64,000 nucleotides of DNA from Lepidostoma basale (GCA_022606425.2 JAHDVF020000211.1:2976001-3040000); one strand, 5' to 3'; shown: positions 53,801-63,466, counted from the first letter of the stretch. Numbers and translations are program-made. The notes: a model not told the origin generated them from the letters alone.

Positions 53801-56800
53801 TTAAGATGGTAAGAGCCACACCGAAGGTCCCGAGTTCAATTCCTGGCGTTGGGAGTGATTGTCACACTGTCTTTGGTCTGGTGTAGAATTCACATGACAA
53901 TAAAATGACGATAGATTATCTACCTATCACATGTCACGAGAATCAATAGCTAAAAAAGTTGTGTGTAATAATTGGGTTCAAATAATGTTGTATACATATA
54001 TGAAAAGGAACCGGAAACTAACTATAAAGTGGCATTCCAAGAACCAGCAAAAATGTCACATTACTGCAAACCAATCCCATGGATTGAAACTAGGCAAGAA
54101 GAAGAAACTTACTAATACAAATATACTAAAAAAAAATTATTAAATATAACTACATTTTGTATTTTTTAACACTTTATTACACTTTTTTCAGACATGTTTC
54201 GGTCGTGACACAACCTTCATAGATGTACAAATTTAAACAAATTTTAACATCTCTGAAATAAGTGTAATGAAGTGTAGTTATATTTATTTAAATATGAATC
54301 CACAAAACAAAGTGGAGGTGAATATAGAAGAAAAACTACAATCTCTTTAATAAAATAAAGTACAGTAAAACCTCGATATAACGGACTAAGGGTGCCTGTC
54401 CACCGGAGCGGAGCTAGGTTGCGGAGCGGTGAGCGAGGTAAAAATCCACCAATAGAATCCACTCCAATTCGGAGCGGAGATTTTATGCAATTCTATTGGT
54501 GGATTTTTACCTTGCTCACCGCTCCGCAACCTAGCTCCGCTCCGGTGGACAGGCACCCTGATTGGGGGGAAGGGGTGTCTGTTAAAGCCGAAAGTCTGTT
54601 ATATAAAAATAGGTTTGAAATAAATCTAAAAACTTTTTTTTAATATGTACTCTGTATTTAGATATAAATAAACAATACAAAACACTAACAAAATTCCATT
54701 TATTGTCTCTTACTCGTCGTTAAGTGACGTTGCAGTTTGATATCGACGCGCTTGCTTTCGGTAATCCTGCTTTGAGAAAGGAATCAAGTTTTGATTGCAC
54801 TTTTGAAGTTTGCTGTTTTTTTTTATAATCAACTCATACAGTCATAAAAGTTAACAGCACATAGTAAATATATCTACTGACCTAAGACTTTATGCACGTC
54901 CACGCCCTCGAAGAGTTGAAGAGTCTTGATCCTGAGGATGAGTTGCTCCAAGGGCACACGGTGTAGCTCGGGAACAGGCTGGTGGAGGAAGTGATTCTCA
55001 TAGCGATGCGCAGTGAACAGATGGATACAGACGCCCGCCATCACACGCCCCGCTCGTCCCTTGCGCTGCAGGGCATTAGCTCTCGACACCCAAATCATGT
55101 CCAACGACTCCATGTTGCGATTGGAGTCAAACCTGATTTTTACAAAGATTCCAACCTTTTCACATCTGAATTAAGATTTCAAGATTACCTACTAGATATT
55201 TTTGTGTAGTGACATTAAGAACCATATTGAAAAACGTGAAAGAGCTTGTGAACCTTGAAAGTAGGATCACCTGGGATGGAATAATAAGAAGTAAAATCGA
55301 CAGATTCGATAGAAAAAAATTTAAACACATTTTTATTATTATTGTAAGTTTATAAATTCGCTATCAAAGTCATCACTGCAATTAGAAATATATCCACTAA
55401 AGCAAAGATGGCAGTATGTAATAGAGTTAAAGTGCCAACCTTTATATATGGAAGTGAAGCTTGGAGCTCGCAGAAGAAGGATGTAAGTAGAATAAATGCC
55501 GTAGAAATGAGATCACCGAGAAGAATGTGCGGGAAAACGATATATGATAGAATACCGAAATAAGGAAGAAATTTAAGGCAGATGATTGCGTCATAAGTAA
55601 AATTGGACATATGGAGCGAATGGACGAGAGAAGAATGGTTGAAATGTTGTTAAAAAGCAGTGTGAGTGGAAAGAGAAGCCGTGGAAGACCAAGGAAAGAA
55701 TGGCATAACCAAATGAATCAAATACTAAAATGCGACCACATTCGAAGTCGGAAAAATTGACAAGCATGCATGTTACGATGTATGAATGTAGAGAAATCTA
55801 GGGATGTATGCCAGGACAGAGCAGTATGGCGGTCCATCCTCTCTGTCTACCCCTCCGGAGAAACGGCATGATGGTTAGTTAGTTAATTCGTATAAATAAA
55901 CAAAAAATATATTTTAACATATAAAAAAAAAATTAAAGGTTATATTTATAATGGTGACCAAAATAATGAATCATTAAAAATCTTCCTGTTTACACAATTC
56001 AATACAATACTTCAACACCAACAAACTAACCATCACGCCGTTTCCGAAAGGGTAGGCAGAAAGAATGGACTGCCAAACTTTTCATTCTCCACTGCCACTC
56101 GCTTCCTCAACATCAACACGATTTTAATAAAAATTTATTATGCAACTAACATATGAATAATAAGGAAAAATATTAAGTAACTAATAACTTGTTTATTAAA
56201 CATTAATTATTTGATATCTGAAACACAGTATAAACCTGAATAGATAACTAACTAACCATCACGCCATCTCACCGGAGGGGTAGGCAGAAAGAATGGAACG
56301 CCACACTGTTCTGTCCTGATATACTTCTCTCACTTCCTCTACATTCATATATCTTGTCATGCACGCACGTCGATTTCTCCGACTCCTCACGTGACCGACA
56401 ATTAATATTTGATCAATTTGATCGTGCCACGTTTTCCTCGGCCTCCCTCTATTTCTAGCTCCGTTCACGTCGTTTACATATACCTTCTTCACCATTCTGT
56501 CTTCACTCATTCTTTCCATATGTCCAAACCATCTTAACGACCCTTTCATTATTTTGTTCATAACACTTTCATTAGCATCGCATTCACTTCTTATACTTGC
56601 ATTTGACACTATATTAACACATACAGATTTATCACACATTCGTCTTAGAGATCTCATTTCTACTGCATTTATTCTAGTTTCATCCTTCTTTTGCCAGTTC
56701 CATGCTACACTTCCATACATAAGGGTCGGCACAAGAACACCACTGAATAGATAACATTAAAATATATGTCCATGATGCAATTTTTTTCTTTAAATCAATG

Positions 56801-59800
56801 GTGCAAGAATTTACTACGCAATCTCCAATATGAGCAGAAAATTCATTATTATGAAGAAGTAATCTCGTCAGGCTTGAACCCAAGTTCCCTGGATTAGGAG
56901 CCAAGCATTCTACCCCCAAGATCACCACCCGATTCACTTTTTCATGTTTTAACCTCTCCGCGAGTGAGTTTTTTTCTACTAAACTGTATCTGTGGAGTGA
57001 GTTTTTTTTACTATTAAAATTTTTACTTTTTTTAATACAATATCATATATTAACCAAAAATAATCCCTCTTTATAAATAAAAATGTAACTTTGATTATTC
57101 TACGAGATAAAACGCAATAAAATTGACGCGGTTTTTGGTGATCGCCAACCATCGGTTTTGCCAAACAAATGAGTTTTTTTTAAGAATAACAGAAGTCTCT
57201 TACCGTCTCCGTTTAGGAGCGGACGGAGTACACTCTTCATCATCTCCAGATAAATCACACTCATCTGAGGAGCTATCCGACAAAATAGGTAGTTCTTCAA
57301 CATCTTCAAATGTGTCTTCACTAATGAAATCTCTCGACATAATGGCAATTTCATAATAATATTATAACGATAAATAAAGCATGGAATTTGCAATAATGTT
57401 TATTTTATAATATTATAAAACTGAAATAAAAGAAAGAGAGATACTTCCTAAAAACTAGTGTAAAAAATACACTAGAAACTTTGCAGACACGCGACTCTAA
57501 CCAAAAAATAACGGAAATTAATTTTATAATGCACTAAATACGTAAATAAAATACAATGAATAGTAGAAATACTAAATATAAAATAATAAAGTGTATTTAT
57601 AGTGAATTATATACTAAAAACACGTAAAACAAATATAAAAAAATGCTTGCGCCAAGATGTCAATACAACTCGCGGCAAATGGTTGTCACTATGAGATGAC
57701 GTCACAGATATTTTGTAGTTCAAATTTTCAGTTCGTTAATGAAGGGAACCATTTTAAATATTTGTAAAAGTACGTGACAAGGTCAATAGATGTCAATAGT
57801 AATTTTTTTTTTTTTTTTTTAAAGGAACATAGAAGTTCCCGCCACATACCCGAGGCTGTTATAGGGCGTAGCGGCGCCCTTTTATCAGCCTCGCTCGTAC
57901 AATCCCTGGGCCTGTCCCCGGTCCATCCGGGACTTGCATTTAAATACGGCAACAACAAGGGGTGCCAGACCACATTTAATCTACTCAATTTCACTTGGTT
58001 AGCGCATGTACTATAAGCGCTGACGCGCCGGTGAGTCCATACTCCTTTGAGACTTTTTTCGAGCAGACGCGCCCGTGCGTCCATACTCCCCGACAAGTTA
58101 ATATTCTCCCTTTTATTATTATTTTTATATTGAAATCACGCTGTTTTTTGCCCCAGGAACAACGCAAATTTTTAAATAAAAAATATTACCTTTTCTCTTT
58201 CATTTTCCCGGAATCAATCACGAAGACACAGTCATCAATGGTGACGGAAGTTTCTGCAATATTAGTTGACAGGACAATCTTTCTCATGCCATTCTTTGGC
58301 TTCTGGAACACTGCTGCCTGCTCTTCACTCGTCAGTGTGGAATGAAGGGGAACCAACACAAACTTTCCATTTCTAAAATAAGACAATTTACCATTAACAA
58401 TTAAAATCCAACATGGTGGGGAAAAATAAACGCTACATGTTGTATAAAAAATTAACAAGTAATTACCTGGGACTGAAAATTTTATTATCACAAAGCTGTT
58501 CGTGAAGAGATGTGATTTCTGAAATTCCCGGCAAGAAAACCAATATGGCGCCCTCTTTAGGCCAACTATGTTCGCCTTCCACAATAAATGTCAAAATGTG
58601 CTCAATTAAATCCAGGTGGACCTAAAAACAATGCATTTTATTATTTATGTATTTTTAATAAATAAGATTTTTCATTAAGAGCAAACCGTAAGAAGTATAG
58701 GGTGTTTTTTTTAGAGGTTTGGTTTTTAAACTGGCAACATTGTTTCTACAGACTGTCAATTGAACAGTTGACAGTTGATTTGTAGTCAGTACGTTTTGCC
58801 ATTTCACCATGAATAGACTGATGTCAGAACAGCGATTGCAAATCGTGCAAAATTATTTTAAAGATCGTGGTTCAGTTCGCCAAAATTATCGTGCACTACG
58901 TCCATTTTACGGTCAACATAATCGTCCATCCGAGCAAGTTACTCGGAAGACCATGGATCGCTTTCGCACCACGTATACTCTACCACCAATATCATAGACA
59001 TTAACATTATTTTAATGTGTTTTGTTTTTCATTTTGAATATGTATTTATACCTCTAAAAAAAACATCCTATACTGCCTGAGTCAAGAAGAGCCGACCCCA
59101 ACAGCCAACAAAAACAATGAGTTGGGATAGCGCCAGGAAGTAGAAGAAGAAAAATGTATATTACCTTTTCAAAATCCATTAAATAGATATTTTTACATGT
59201 GGTGTTAGCGTAACCCTTATACCGAGCCAATGTCTGCGAAAGCGTCAAGTGCTCATCTCTGATATTGTCCTTCGGGAGGGAATTGGGTGCCATCACATCA
59301 CAAGTGCTCATTTCTATCTCAAGATCGTCAAAGGAACCTAAACAATAATTGAAGGAAATAAGTAAGATATAAAACTAAGATCCATCCACACAATCTTTTG
59401 TGTCAGGTAGATTCCCTGCCTTCCCTGGGGCCTTCGCTCAATATTCAGGATCTATTGGCCCCAAACAGTGTCAAATGCCGTTCTCTGGACCATGGCAGGC
59501 GAAGAGCCAATTGGAGAACAAGTCGCTAGGCGCAAATGGCAGTGGATCGGTCACACTCTGAGACGGAACCCAGCCTGCATCGCTCAGGGCGCACTAGACT
59601 GGTCCCCTATGGGAGGAAAGAGAAAGCGAGGCAGACCTAGAGCCACCTGGAGAAGAACCCTGCAGGACGAGGTTAAGGCAGCAGGCCTCACTTGGGATGA
59701 TGTTATGCATCAGGCATGCGATAAAGTCGGGTGGAGAAGATTCCTTGAGGTCCTATGCACCACGGAGGTGTGACAGGACAAAAAGAAGAAGAAGAAGAGA

Positions 59801-62800
59801 TTCCCTGCAAGTTGCTTAATATAATAACTGTGTTTATTTATTGTTTCTTGAACAATATAAACAATACGTCTGTTTACTACGAGTTTTATTATATTTTACG
59901 CGGATGACACATTTCGCCTCCCTAAAGCATTCACAAGTGTCCAATTGCATTTGATAATGCCTTAGAAAGGCGAAACATGGCATTCTCATACAATACAATA
60001 AAACTTCTAGAAAACAGAGGTTTTCATTTGTATTAATTATACAACACAGTTTCATCAAAACCATATTTTATATATAATTTTTTAAGTGTTTCGCCGAGCT
60101 TCAAGAATTCATAATACACAATACCGCTCTGGTCCCACCAGACACAAAGCATGGTCTTCTTGCCGAAGCGATTTGATGAAAGCATGTCTCACATGTTCTA
60201 ATTGATGGAGCGTGTTCACCATATGTTTCTACCAGCAAATGATAACTTTCCACAGCCTTTTTCTTTTGATTAAATCAGAAAAGCAATACGTGCTGCAAAT
60301 GTTCTTTTTCAGGCACAAAAGTCGACATGATCACTGAACGCTACAACACAGACACTATTGTTTGGCAGACTCAACTTGTGTGTGTAGGTTAATGTCAGAC
60401 GAACAAACTGACGCAGTGTCACATTCATACGCTGCGTACTGTTCGGTGACGCCATCTTTTAGTGAAACCGGAAAAGACTTATGCATACACCTGGTAATAT
60501 TCTAAATTATGAAAATGGAAGGACACAGTATGCAAAAAAAAACTCACCTTTTTTTAATTTCCTGGTATATTTAGAATTTTGCTCCATAACAAAAGTAGAC
60601 ATGTCCAAAATATCTTCCAGAAACAATTGTTCAACAGGAAAAGTTCTACCTGTAAAAATTCAAAATCATCAAAGATAAAATAATAAACATCAAGAATCGC
60701 AAGTACAGTTAAGTGAGTAATGATTTAAGATGAACCTATAAGAAGTTATAATGGTCACCGCATTATGGAATAGGGTCCAACAGATATGGCGATAACTTCA
60801 TATATAATTTATGGATTTTTTTCAAATTCGGGTCACTTCAAGTTAAAACATAATATAATAATTTTATATTGTTGGTTTTATAAAATAAATTAAATCACTG
60901 TCAATTTTATTTATTTAAAATACTTGTTTTTTTCATAACTCTGACTGACCCTAAACCCGAGATTAAGAATTCTCAAGTAGTAAGATATTAATGACATTTA
61001 CGAAACATTGTTTTTTTCAGTTTGTAAAATATTTAACTAGCCTAATTATTTAGTTTTATGTACACCAATACTGTGTAGTCCAAATTTTGGACCCTAGATG
61101 TCACTGGTAGTCTAAATTTTGGTATAATTTGGGAATATTCAAGAAATGCTATCTGACCATGTACATATTCACGGTTGGGGCGATACGCACGGAGAAGTTA
61201 ATACCCGTTAACTGAACTGGTAATGGCTGGCGAGAAAGATAAAAATGCCTCTTTCAAGGACTCAAGCGTAAACTGTTGGAAGTATAATTTTTATATAATT
61301 TTAAAGTATACATACAATTAAATGTTATAATTGTATTTCAATTTCAATCTACGCTTGTTAATAAGCATTCAAATCTATCCGCAGACAATGTACTATTATA
61401 ATAAAAATGAGAACACACACACACACACAACGTAAAACAATACAGCCGTTTCTCTAAAAGGGTAGGTAAAGAGAATTGACCGCCACACTACTCTATCCTA
61501 ACACACCTCTCTAGCTTCCTCCAGATTCATACAGTGAGTCATACACGCACATCGATACATTCTTAATCATTCTTTCTTCATCCATACATTCCATGTGACC
61601 AAACCAACGCAGTGATGCTTTCATAATTTTGTTTACAATACTTTCTTCCGCTCTACATTCCTTCCTATAATAATATCAGCATTTGAAACTCTGTCGTACA
61701 TCATTTTACCGCACATTTGTCTAAGGAATCTCACCTCTACCACATATATTCTGCTCTCATCCTTCTTCTGCCAGTTCCATGCTTCGCTTCCATACATAAA
61801 GGTTGGAACTAGAACTCCATAGTGAACGGTAAAAATGAGAATAATATAAATATAATATAAAAACCTTCAAAAATGGTACATTAGACTATTCTTATCTAAA
61901 GTTCCAAAGTAAAAATAGCCATGATGCTGTCTATAATCTGACAGTAGAGGAACAAGAAGAAATCAATATAATCTAACCTGGAATTTCCAATATTGGTATA
62001 TCGCCAAAGTAATCAGAGAAGAGATTGGCGTTCATTGTGGCGCTCATGAGAATGACTTTCAGGTCTCTCCTGACAGCGATTATGTCCTTCAAGATTAAAA
62101 GCAGGAAGTCACTCTCCTCGGATCTCTCATGAACCTCGTCTACAATGACGTGCGATACAGATTCTAGTTTTGGATCACTCTCCAAGCGACGGAGCAAGAT
62201 TCCCGTTGTACAAAATGTGAGACGGGTCTTGGACGACACTTTGGTTTCCAGTCGTATCTAAAAAAATGTACAAAAACGCTTAAAATAATAGTTGGAAAAA
62301 TATAGTTTACATTTATAAATACAAATTTTAATAATGTTTAGAATCATAATATAAACAGCTAAAAATTCGGATGTAATCAAGAAAGAGTATGAGGAATATT
62401 TTGAATATAAGAGAGCGAGAGGAATACTTTGATTCTCTCCGAAAGTAATTTGAAATGCACACATTGCGCATGCCCAATAACGTTTCTGGGTTATTTTTTA
62501 TTTAGTTCTGATGATTCTAGTCTTGATATGACAGTAGTGTAGAAAACAAAAGGAGAACAATTTGGTATTGTTAATTTTGAATGATGCTGTCCATTGCGGG
62601 ATTATTACAACTGGGATATAGGATGGGAGAGCAAATTGTTAATGTGGTCTGTTATGAAAACAATGATGACCTACAAAAAATTCTAGACAGACTACATCAC
62701 GCCTGTAAGAAATACAACACGACGATCTCTATCGAAAAAACAAAATATACGACCTTTTCCAAAACACCCAAAACAAGTAACCTGGTTATAGAAAATCAAC

Positions 62801-63359
62801 CCATAGAACAATCAACCGAACAGGACCAAAGAACAGGTGGAAGACCTCCTAAAAGATGGAAGGACAGCTGGGAATCTACCCCTCACAGGAGGAGCAACAC
62901 TCTGGAGAACAGACCACATAGGTCTACAATAAGGAAGAAGAAGAAGAAGAATTTTGAAATGTTTAACGCGTTTGTAAAAAAAAAAGGTTTAAATTAAAAG
63001 TTGAAACTTATTACCGATTACGATTGTACAATGAACCAAGTTTTTTAAGGGTGGAAAATCTTTATTTCACGGGTTGCAACTAGTTTCATATTGTGTTCTG
63101 ATGTCACCGAGAAATATGTAAATTAATTTCCATTTTCTAAAATTACCTGATAGCCGACGGAGTTGCCACACTTCTCCACTCTCTCATCAGCAACCCGGTC
63201 TGCCACTCCGATGGCCGATATCCTCCGGGGCTGGGTGCAGACAATCTCCACATGAGAATCACACCGGGATTTAGCCTTGTTAACTAGCCACTCGTCCAAG
63301 ATGTACTGCGGGACTTGGGTACTTTTACCACAACCAGTTTCTCCGCATATAACAATGAT
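44895..63359 (-). CDS. DHX57: DHX57-like DEVH-box ATP-dependent RNA helicase, 3' part (14 exons, 5' end outside window)
   Basis: Exons in transcript order: 63359-63147, 62257-61978, 60649-60548, 59337-59165, 58621-58467, 58372-58190, 55132-54882, 53447-53200, 52175-52101, 51239-51033, 50511-50437, 49827-49581, 48792-48704, 45038-44895. Frame is kept throughout: 2442 nt, 813 residues plus TAA. All DExH motifs are present in order: P-loop GETGCGKST, Ia [18 protein letters not shown] in [28 protein letters not shown] and [10 protein letters not shown]. The winged-helix/HA2 segment ([14 protein letters not shown]) and an OB-fold region ([20 protein letters not shown]) follow, then a basic C-terminus ending IITKD. 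DEVH plus [13 protein letters not shown] points to DHX57 rather than DHX36 or DHX9. The N-terminal part known for the family (RWD, zinc finger) must lie beyond 64000. Introns hold LINE, SINE and MITE insertions but no exon is interrupted. Confidence 0.94.
45216..45940 (-). mobile_element. piggyBac-type TTAA MITE, copy 2, with a hAT MITE inside
   Basis: TTAACCTTTCCCTAACAGTG at the left, GGAAGGGAGGGTTAA at the right, TTAA at both ends (45216-45219, 45937-45940). Whole body matches 5551-6106 in reverse apart from the nested insertion. Lies in the last intron of the helicase gene. Confidence 0.85.
45278..45473 (+). mobile_element. hAT MITE, copy 2, nested, perfect 8-bp target-site duplication
   Basis: TCAGTACC at 45270-45277 and 45474-45481. 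Same CAGTGGCGGTACTCCCATAG ends as copy 1, with a 53-bp shorter centre. It landed inside an older TTAA MITE. Confidence 0.92.
45948..46825 (-). mobile_element. LINE-A2, longest copy, includes reverse-transcriptase YADD motif
   Basis: Tail (GTT)n. The - strand reads [36 protein letters not shown], then a 1-frame shift, [15 protein letters not shown] and [15 protein letters not shown], the catalytic YxDD of reverse transcriptase, followed by [19 protein letters not shown]. Shows that the LINE-A fragments elsewhere are C-terminal ends of an endonuclease/RT LINE. 5'-truncated and frameshifted. Confidence 0.88.
47171..47289 (+). repeat. 119-bp exact direct repeat, copy 1
   Basis: Identical to 47411-47529 (240-bp offset; starts AAGTTTATCTTATTCC, ends TTAATAACCA). 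The spacer holds three copies of AATTAGTGAATTTCG. Lack of divergence implies a recent duplication. Confidence 0.95.
47411..47529 (+). repeat. 119-bp exact direct repeat, copy 2
   Basis: See 47171-47289. Together they could be short direct terminal-type repeats of a smaller unit. Confidence 0.95.
47747..47878 (+). repeat. Minisatellite, three 43/44-bp units
   Basis: GAGTCTAGTTTCTCTTTGTT followed by ACTTATATCTTGTATT recurs at 47747, 47790 and 47834, with the last unit diverging. Confidence 0.85.
48015..48058 (+). ncRNA. Hammerhead-ribozyme-like motif, ACGU type (best stem I)
   Basis: Stem I CACC (48015-48018) pairs with GGTG (48054-48057); CUGAUGA core at 48019-48025; stem II GG(A)GGCC over GGCCCC with a GCAAG loop (48027-48044); GAAA at 48046-48049; self-complementary ACGU (48049-48052); candidate cleavage after U48053. 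All invariant core bases are present. One unpaired base each side of stem II and a bulged A are irregular. Activity untested. Confidence 0.55.
48115..48245. repeat. Fold-back element, GAAACATGTCATT family
   Basis: AAATTTTATTATATTTTATG, GAGTGACGTGTTTTTC and GGGGCATTATCAAATGTGAC, then ATGTTACTCCCATAAA and AATAAAACTTCTAAGA in inverse order. It abuts the 13-bp direct repeat of the 1-kb unit. Confidence 0.55.
48245..48650 (-). repeat. Dispersed repeat R22, copy 3
   Basis: Reverse-oriented match to 22380-22690 and 40670-41340 (AGGTCATAAGTCCTGTAA, TCTCTATTGAGATACAATTA). Ends 50 bp before helicase exon 48704-48792. Confidence 0.7.
48885..49110 (+). mobile_element. LINE RT C-terminal relic in helicase intron
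   Basis: Reads, across one frameshift, [20 protein letters not shown] and [11 protein letters not shown], followed by worn [24 protein letters not shown] sequence. Family unresolved. Confidence 0.55.
49317..49490 (-). mobile_element. tRNA-derived SINE, copy 2
   Basis: B box GGTTTGATTCC (one change) and a body with GTGATTGTCACACTATCTTT; head TGACCTTAGTGACAGAGTGG has a damaged A box. Same orientation as 8526. Confidence 0.75.
50056..50303 (-). mobile_element. LINE-A fragment with degenerate TTAG tail
   Basis: AACTAACAAACTAACC, then GGGGTAGGCAGAAATAATGG and CATACATCACGTCATGCACG. Reads the CMNVEE to VKKxYVTNVN segment; stops interrupt it. Confidence 0.7.
50730..50930 (+). repeat. Short tandem block with three near-identical 80-bp units
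   Basis: GTTTTATTTCAACAGATGGC, AGTGCGTTAATxTGATTGTT and CATATCCATGCAGCCAGGAA recur at about 50732, 50814 and 50894. In the helicase intron between exons at 50511 and 51033. Confidence 0.75.
51571..52011 (-). mobile_element. LINE-F 3' fragment with 11-bp target-site duplication
   Basis: ATCAACCCAAT at 51560-51570 and 52012-52022. GAA tail; the - strand reads [49 protein letters not shown], then [17 protein letters not shown] and [13 protein letters not shown]. Its 5' end folds back: CCATAAGTCA and TGACTTATGG. Confidence 0.88.
52246..52549 (+). mobile_element. Mariner-like MITE, copy 1
   Basis: GGGTGTTTTTTTTCGAGGTT and the complement of ACCTCTAAAAAAAATATCC form the termini. GGTTTTTAAACTGGCAACAT and the 3' CATAGACATTAAC region match 58698-59070. 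The transposase frame is deleted. Confidence 0.75.
52562..53064. mobile_element. LINE-A2 copy with inverted 5' half
   Basis: 52562-52690 is - strand LINE-A ([21 protein letters not shown] region); 52691-53056 is + strand ([53 protein letters not shown]). The two halves are adjacent parts of the same element joined head to head, the outcome of twin priming. The end GATGGTTTTGTTTTTGTTG is a worn (TTG)n tail. Confidence 0.8.
53590..53800 (+). mobile_element. LINE RT C-terminal relic
   Basis: Reads [40 protein letters not shown] and [13 protein letters not shown], the familiar KTKxxLYKxLIRPVLxYxxE end of an RT domain. Followed at once by a SINE. Confidence 0.65.
53806..53955 (+). mobile_element. 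tRNA-derived SINE, copy 3 (5'-truncated)
   Basis: Starts within the tRNA part (B box-like GAGTTCAATTCC), then GTGATTGTCACACTGTCTTT, GGTCTGGTGTAGAATTCAC and TCACATGTCACGAGAATCAA. Ends AGCTAAAAAAG. Confidence 0.8.
54040..54106 (+). mobile_element. LINE-G extreme 3' end
   Basis: TGCAAACCAATCCCATGGAT and GAAACTAGGCAAGAAGAAGAA match the last 50 bp of the nested LINE-G at 19258-19296. Confidence 0.65.
54141..54286. repeat. Fold-back element with ACATGT hammerhead-like core, copy 2
   Basis: ATATAACTACATTTTG at the left faces AATGAAGTGTAGTTATAT at the right. The - strand left arm reads CTATGA, AGGTTGTG-TC-ACGACC, GAAACATGTCTG; the right arm has lost the core. The CTGATGA heptamer lacks one G. Confidence 0.6.
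54362..54620 (+). mobile_element. pogo/Tigger-like element fragment, split by a palindromic MITE
   Basis: CAGTAAAACCTCGATATAAC at the left, then the insert, then GGTGTCTGTTAAAGCCGAAA and GTCTGTTATATAAAAATAGG, all typical of a pogo terminus. The right end is missing. Confidence 0.6.
54390..54558. mobile_element. 169-bp palindromic MITE
   Basis: GGGTGCCTGTCCACCGGAGC faces its exact complement ending GGCACCC; arms extend about 72 bp each, through ATTGGTGGATTTTTACC. Flanked by TAA and TGA, close to the 3-bp duplications of PIF/Harbinger elements, which is only a guess at the family. Confidence 0.8.
55350..55888 (+). mobile_element. LINE-A fragment with TTAG tail
   Basis: Starts in the [19 protein letters not shown] region, then [17 protein letters not shown] frames, [27 protein letters not shown] and [20 protein letters not shown]; ends GATGGTTAGTTAGTTAATT. 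About five frame breaks. Confidence 0.8.
56028..56108 (-). mobile_element. LINE-A 3' end scrap
   Basis: CAACAAACTAACCATCACGC, then GGGTAGGCAGAAAGAATGG and CGCTTCCTCAACATC. About 80 bp. Confidence 0.6.
56249..56742 (-). mobile_element. LINE-A fragment, open frame, 13-bp target-site duplication
   Basis: CTGAATAGATAAC at 56236-56248 and 56743-56755. An uninterrupted 157-codon frame reads [76 protein letters not shown] and [20 protein letters not shown]. Short TTAG tail. Among the youngest copies. Confidence 0.92.
56853..56932 (-). other. tRNA-like segment (tRNA pseudogene or SINE head)
   Basis: The - strand reads GGTGGTGATCTTGGGGGTAG, a CTCCTAA anticodon-loop-like word and a B box GGGTTCAAGCC. 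The arms do not close into a clean cloverleaf, so I do not call it a working tRNA gene. Confidence 0.4.
57200..57340 (-). other. Short acidic open frame, possible transposase N-terminus
   Basis: 46 codons: [34 protein letters not shown], ending APKRRR. The acidic serine-rich start followed by a basic patch resembles the N-termini of piggyBac transposases, but no core follows. It could equally be chance. Confidence 0.25.
57799..58095 (-). mobile_element. Poly(A)-tailed retroposon
   Basis: An 18-nt T run at 57805-57822 is a poly(A) tail on the - strand, preceded by TATGTGGCGGGAACTTCTAT and a GC-rich body (GGACAGGCCCAGGGATTGTA). Unlike the microsatellite-tailed LINEs. No duplication identified. 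Confidence 0.55.
58698..59070 (+). mobile_element. Mariner-like MITE, copy 2, with transposase N-terminus
   Basis: GGGTGTTTTTTTTAGAGGTT faces the complement of ACCTCTAAAAAAAACATCC, with TA at both sides. A 62-codon frame reads [20 protein letters not shown] and [20 protein letters not shown], the HTH of a mariner-like transposase; everything after is deleted. Confidence 0.85.
59078..59157 (+). mobile_element. LINE 3' end scrap with GAA tail
   Basis: GAAGAGCCGACCCCAACAGC, ATGAGTTGGGATAGCGCCAG and GAAGTAGAAGAAGAAAA, the shape of an RTE-like LINE 3' end (RADPxxxx ... WDSARK). Directly follows the mariner-like element. Confidence 0.5.
59420..59797 (+). mobile_element. LINE-B 3' fragment, open frame, 11-bp target-site duplication
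   Basis: AGATTCCCTGC at 59409-59419 and 59798-59808. A 101-codon frame reads [40 protein letters not shown] and [17 protein letters not shown], then AAGAAGAAGAAGAAG. Best copy of the family here. Confidence 0.92.
59825..60070. repeat. Fold-back element, GAAACATGTCATT family, copy in helicase intron
   Basis: TATTGTTTCTTGAACAATAT outer word, ATTTTACGCGGATGACACAT with TTCGCCTCC, facing TTGATAATGCCTTAGAAAGG, CGAAACATGGCATTCTCAT and AATAAAACTTCTAGAAAACA. Core TTGATAA differs from CTGATGA at two positions. Confidence 0.6.
60725..60962 (+). mobile_element. MITE-2 copy 2 (partial)
   Basis: Carries ATAAGAAGTTATAATGGTCA, GGGTCCAACAGATATGGCG and TTGTTGGTTTTATAAAATAA, ending CTCTGACTGACCCTAAACCC. Matches the inside and right end of 21743-22090. 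Confidence 0.6.
61425..61835 (-). mobile_element. LINE-A2 fragment
   Basis: CAGCCGTTTCTCTAAAAGGG start, CATTCTTTCTTCATCCATAC, GCTCTACATTCCTTCC and CCACATATATTCTGCTCTCA follow the LINE-A2 order in reverse. A CA run (61413-61428) sits at its 3' side. Confidence 0.75.
62365..63105 (+). repeat. Dispersed repeat R7, copy 2 (split by a LINE)
   Basis: 62365-62581 and 62959-63105 match 7335-7608 and 7872-7980. Ends 40 bp before the splice donor of helicase exon 63147-63359. Confidence 0.65.
62582..62949 (+). mobile_element. Internally deleted LINE with RT fragment, 9-bp target-site duplication
   Basis: AATTTTGAA at 62573-62581 and 62950-62958. One 138-codon frame runs [40 protein letters not shown] (the region after YADD in RT) straight into [15 protein letters not shown], a normal LINE 3' end, then GAAGAAGAAGAAGAA. 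The segment between is missing. Confidence 0.8.
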
Positions 63360-63466
63360 CTGTTGATACGGTAATTAATATCGTCATTTATATGTCAAAT
63401 AAAAGGTTAATTCAATGTCAATATTCAGAGATAAGTAGTGCATTTTGATTTATTTTTTAAATTAAT

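Noticed and set aside
56853..56932. Possible tRNA-Arg(CCT) gene
   Set aside because: Anticodon and T arms have mismatches and the 3' acceptor strand does not pair; kept only as tRNA-like.
44895..63359. DHX36, DHX29 or DHX9 instead of DHX57
   Set aside because: DEVH with [25 protein letters not shown] and the C-terminal ending fit DHX57; the distinguishing N-terminal domains are outside the window, so a small doubt remains.
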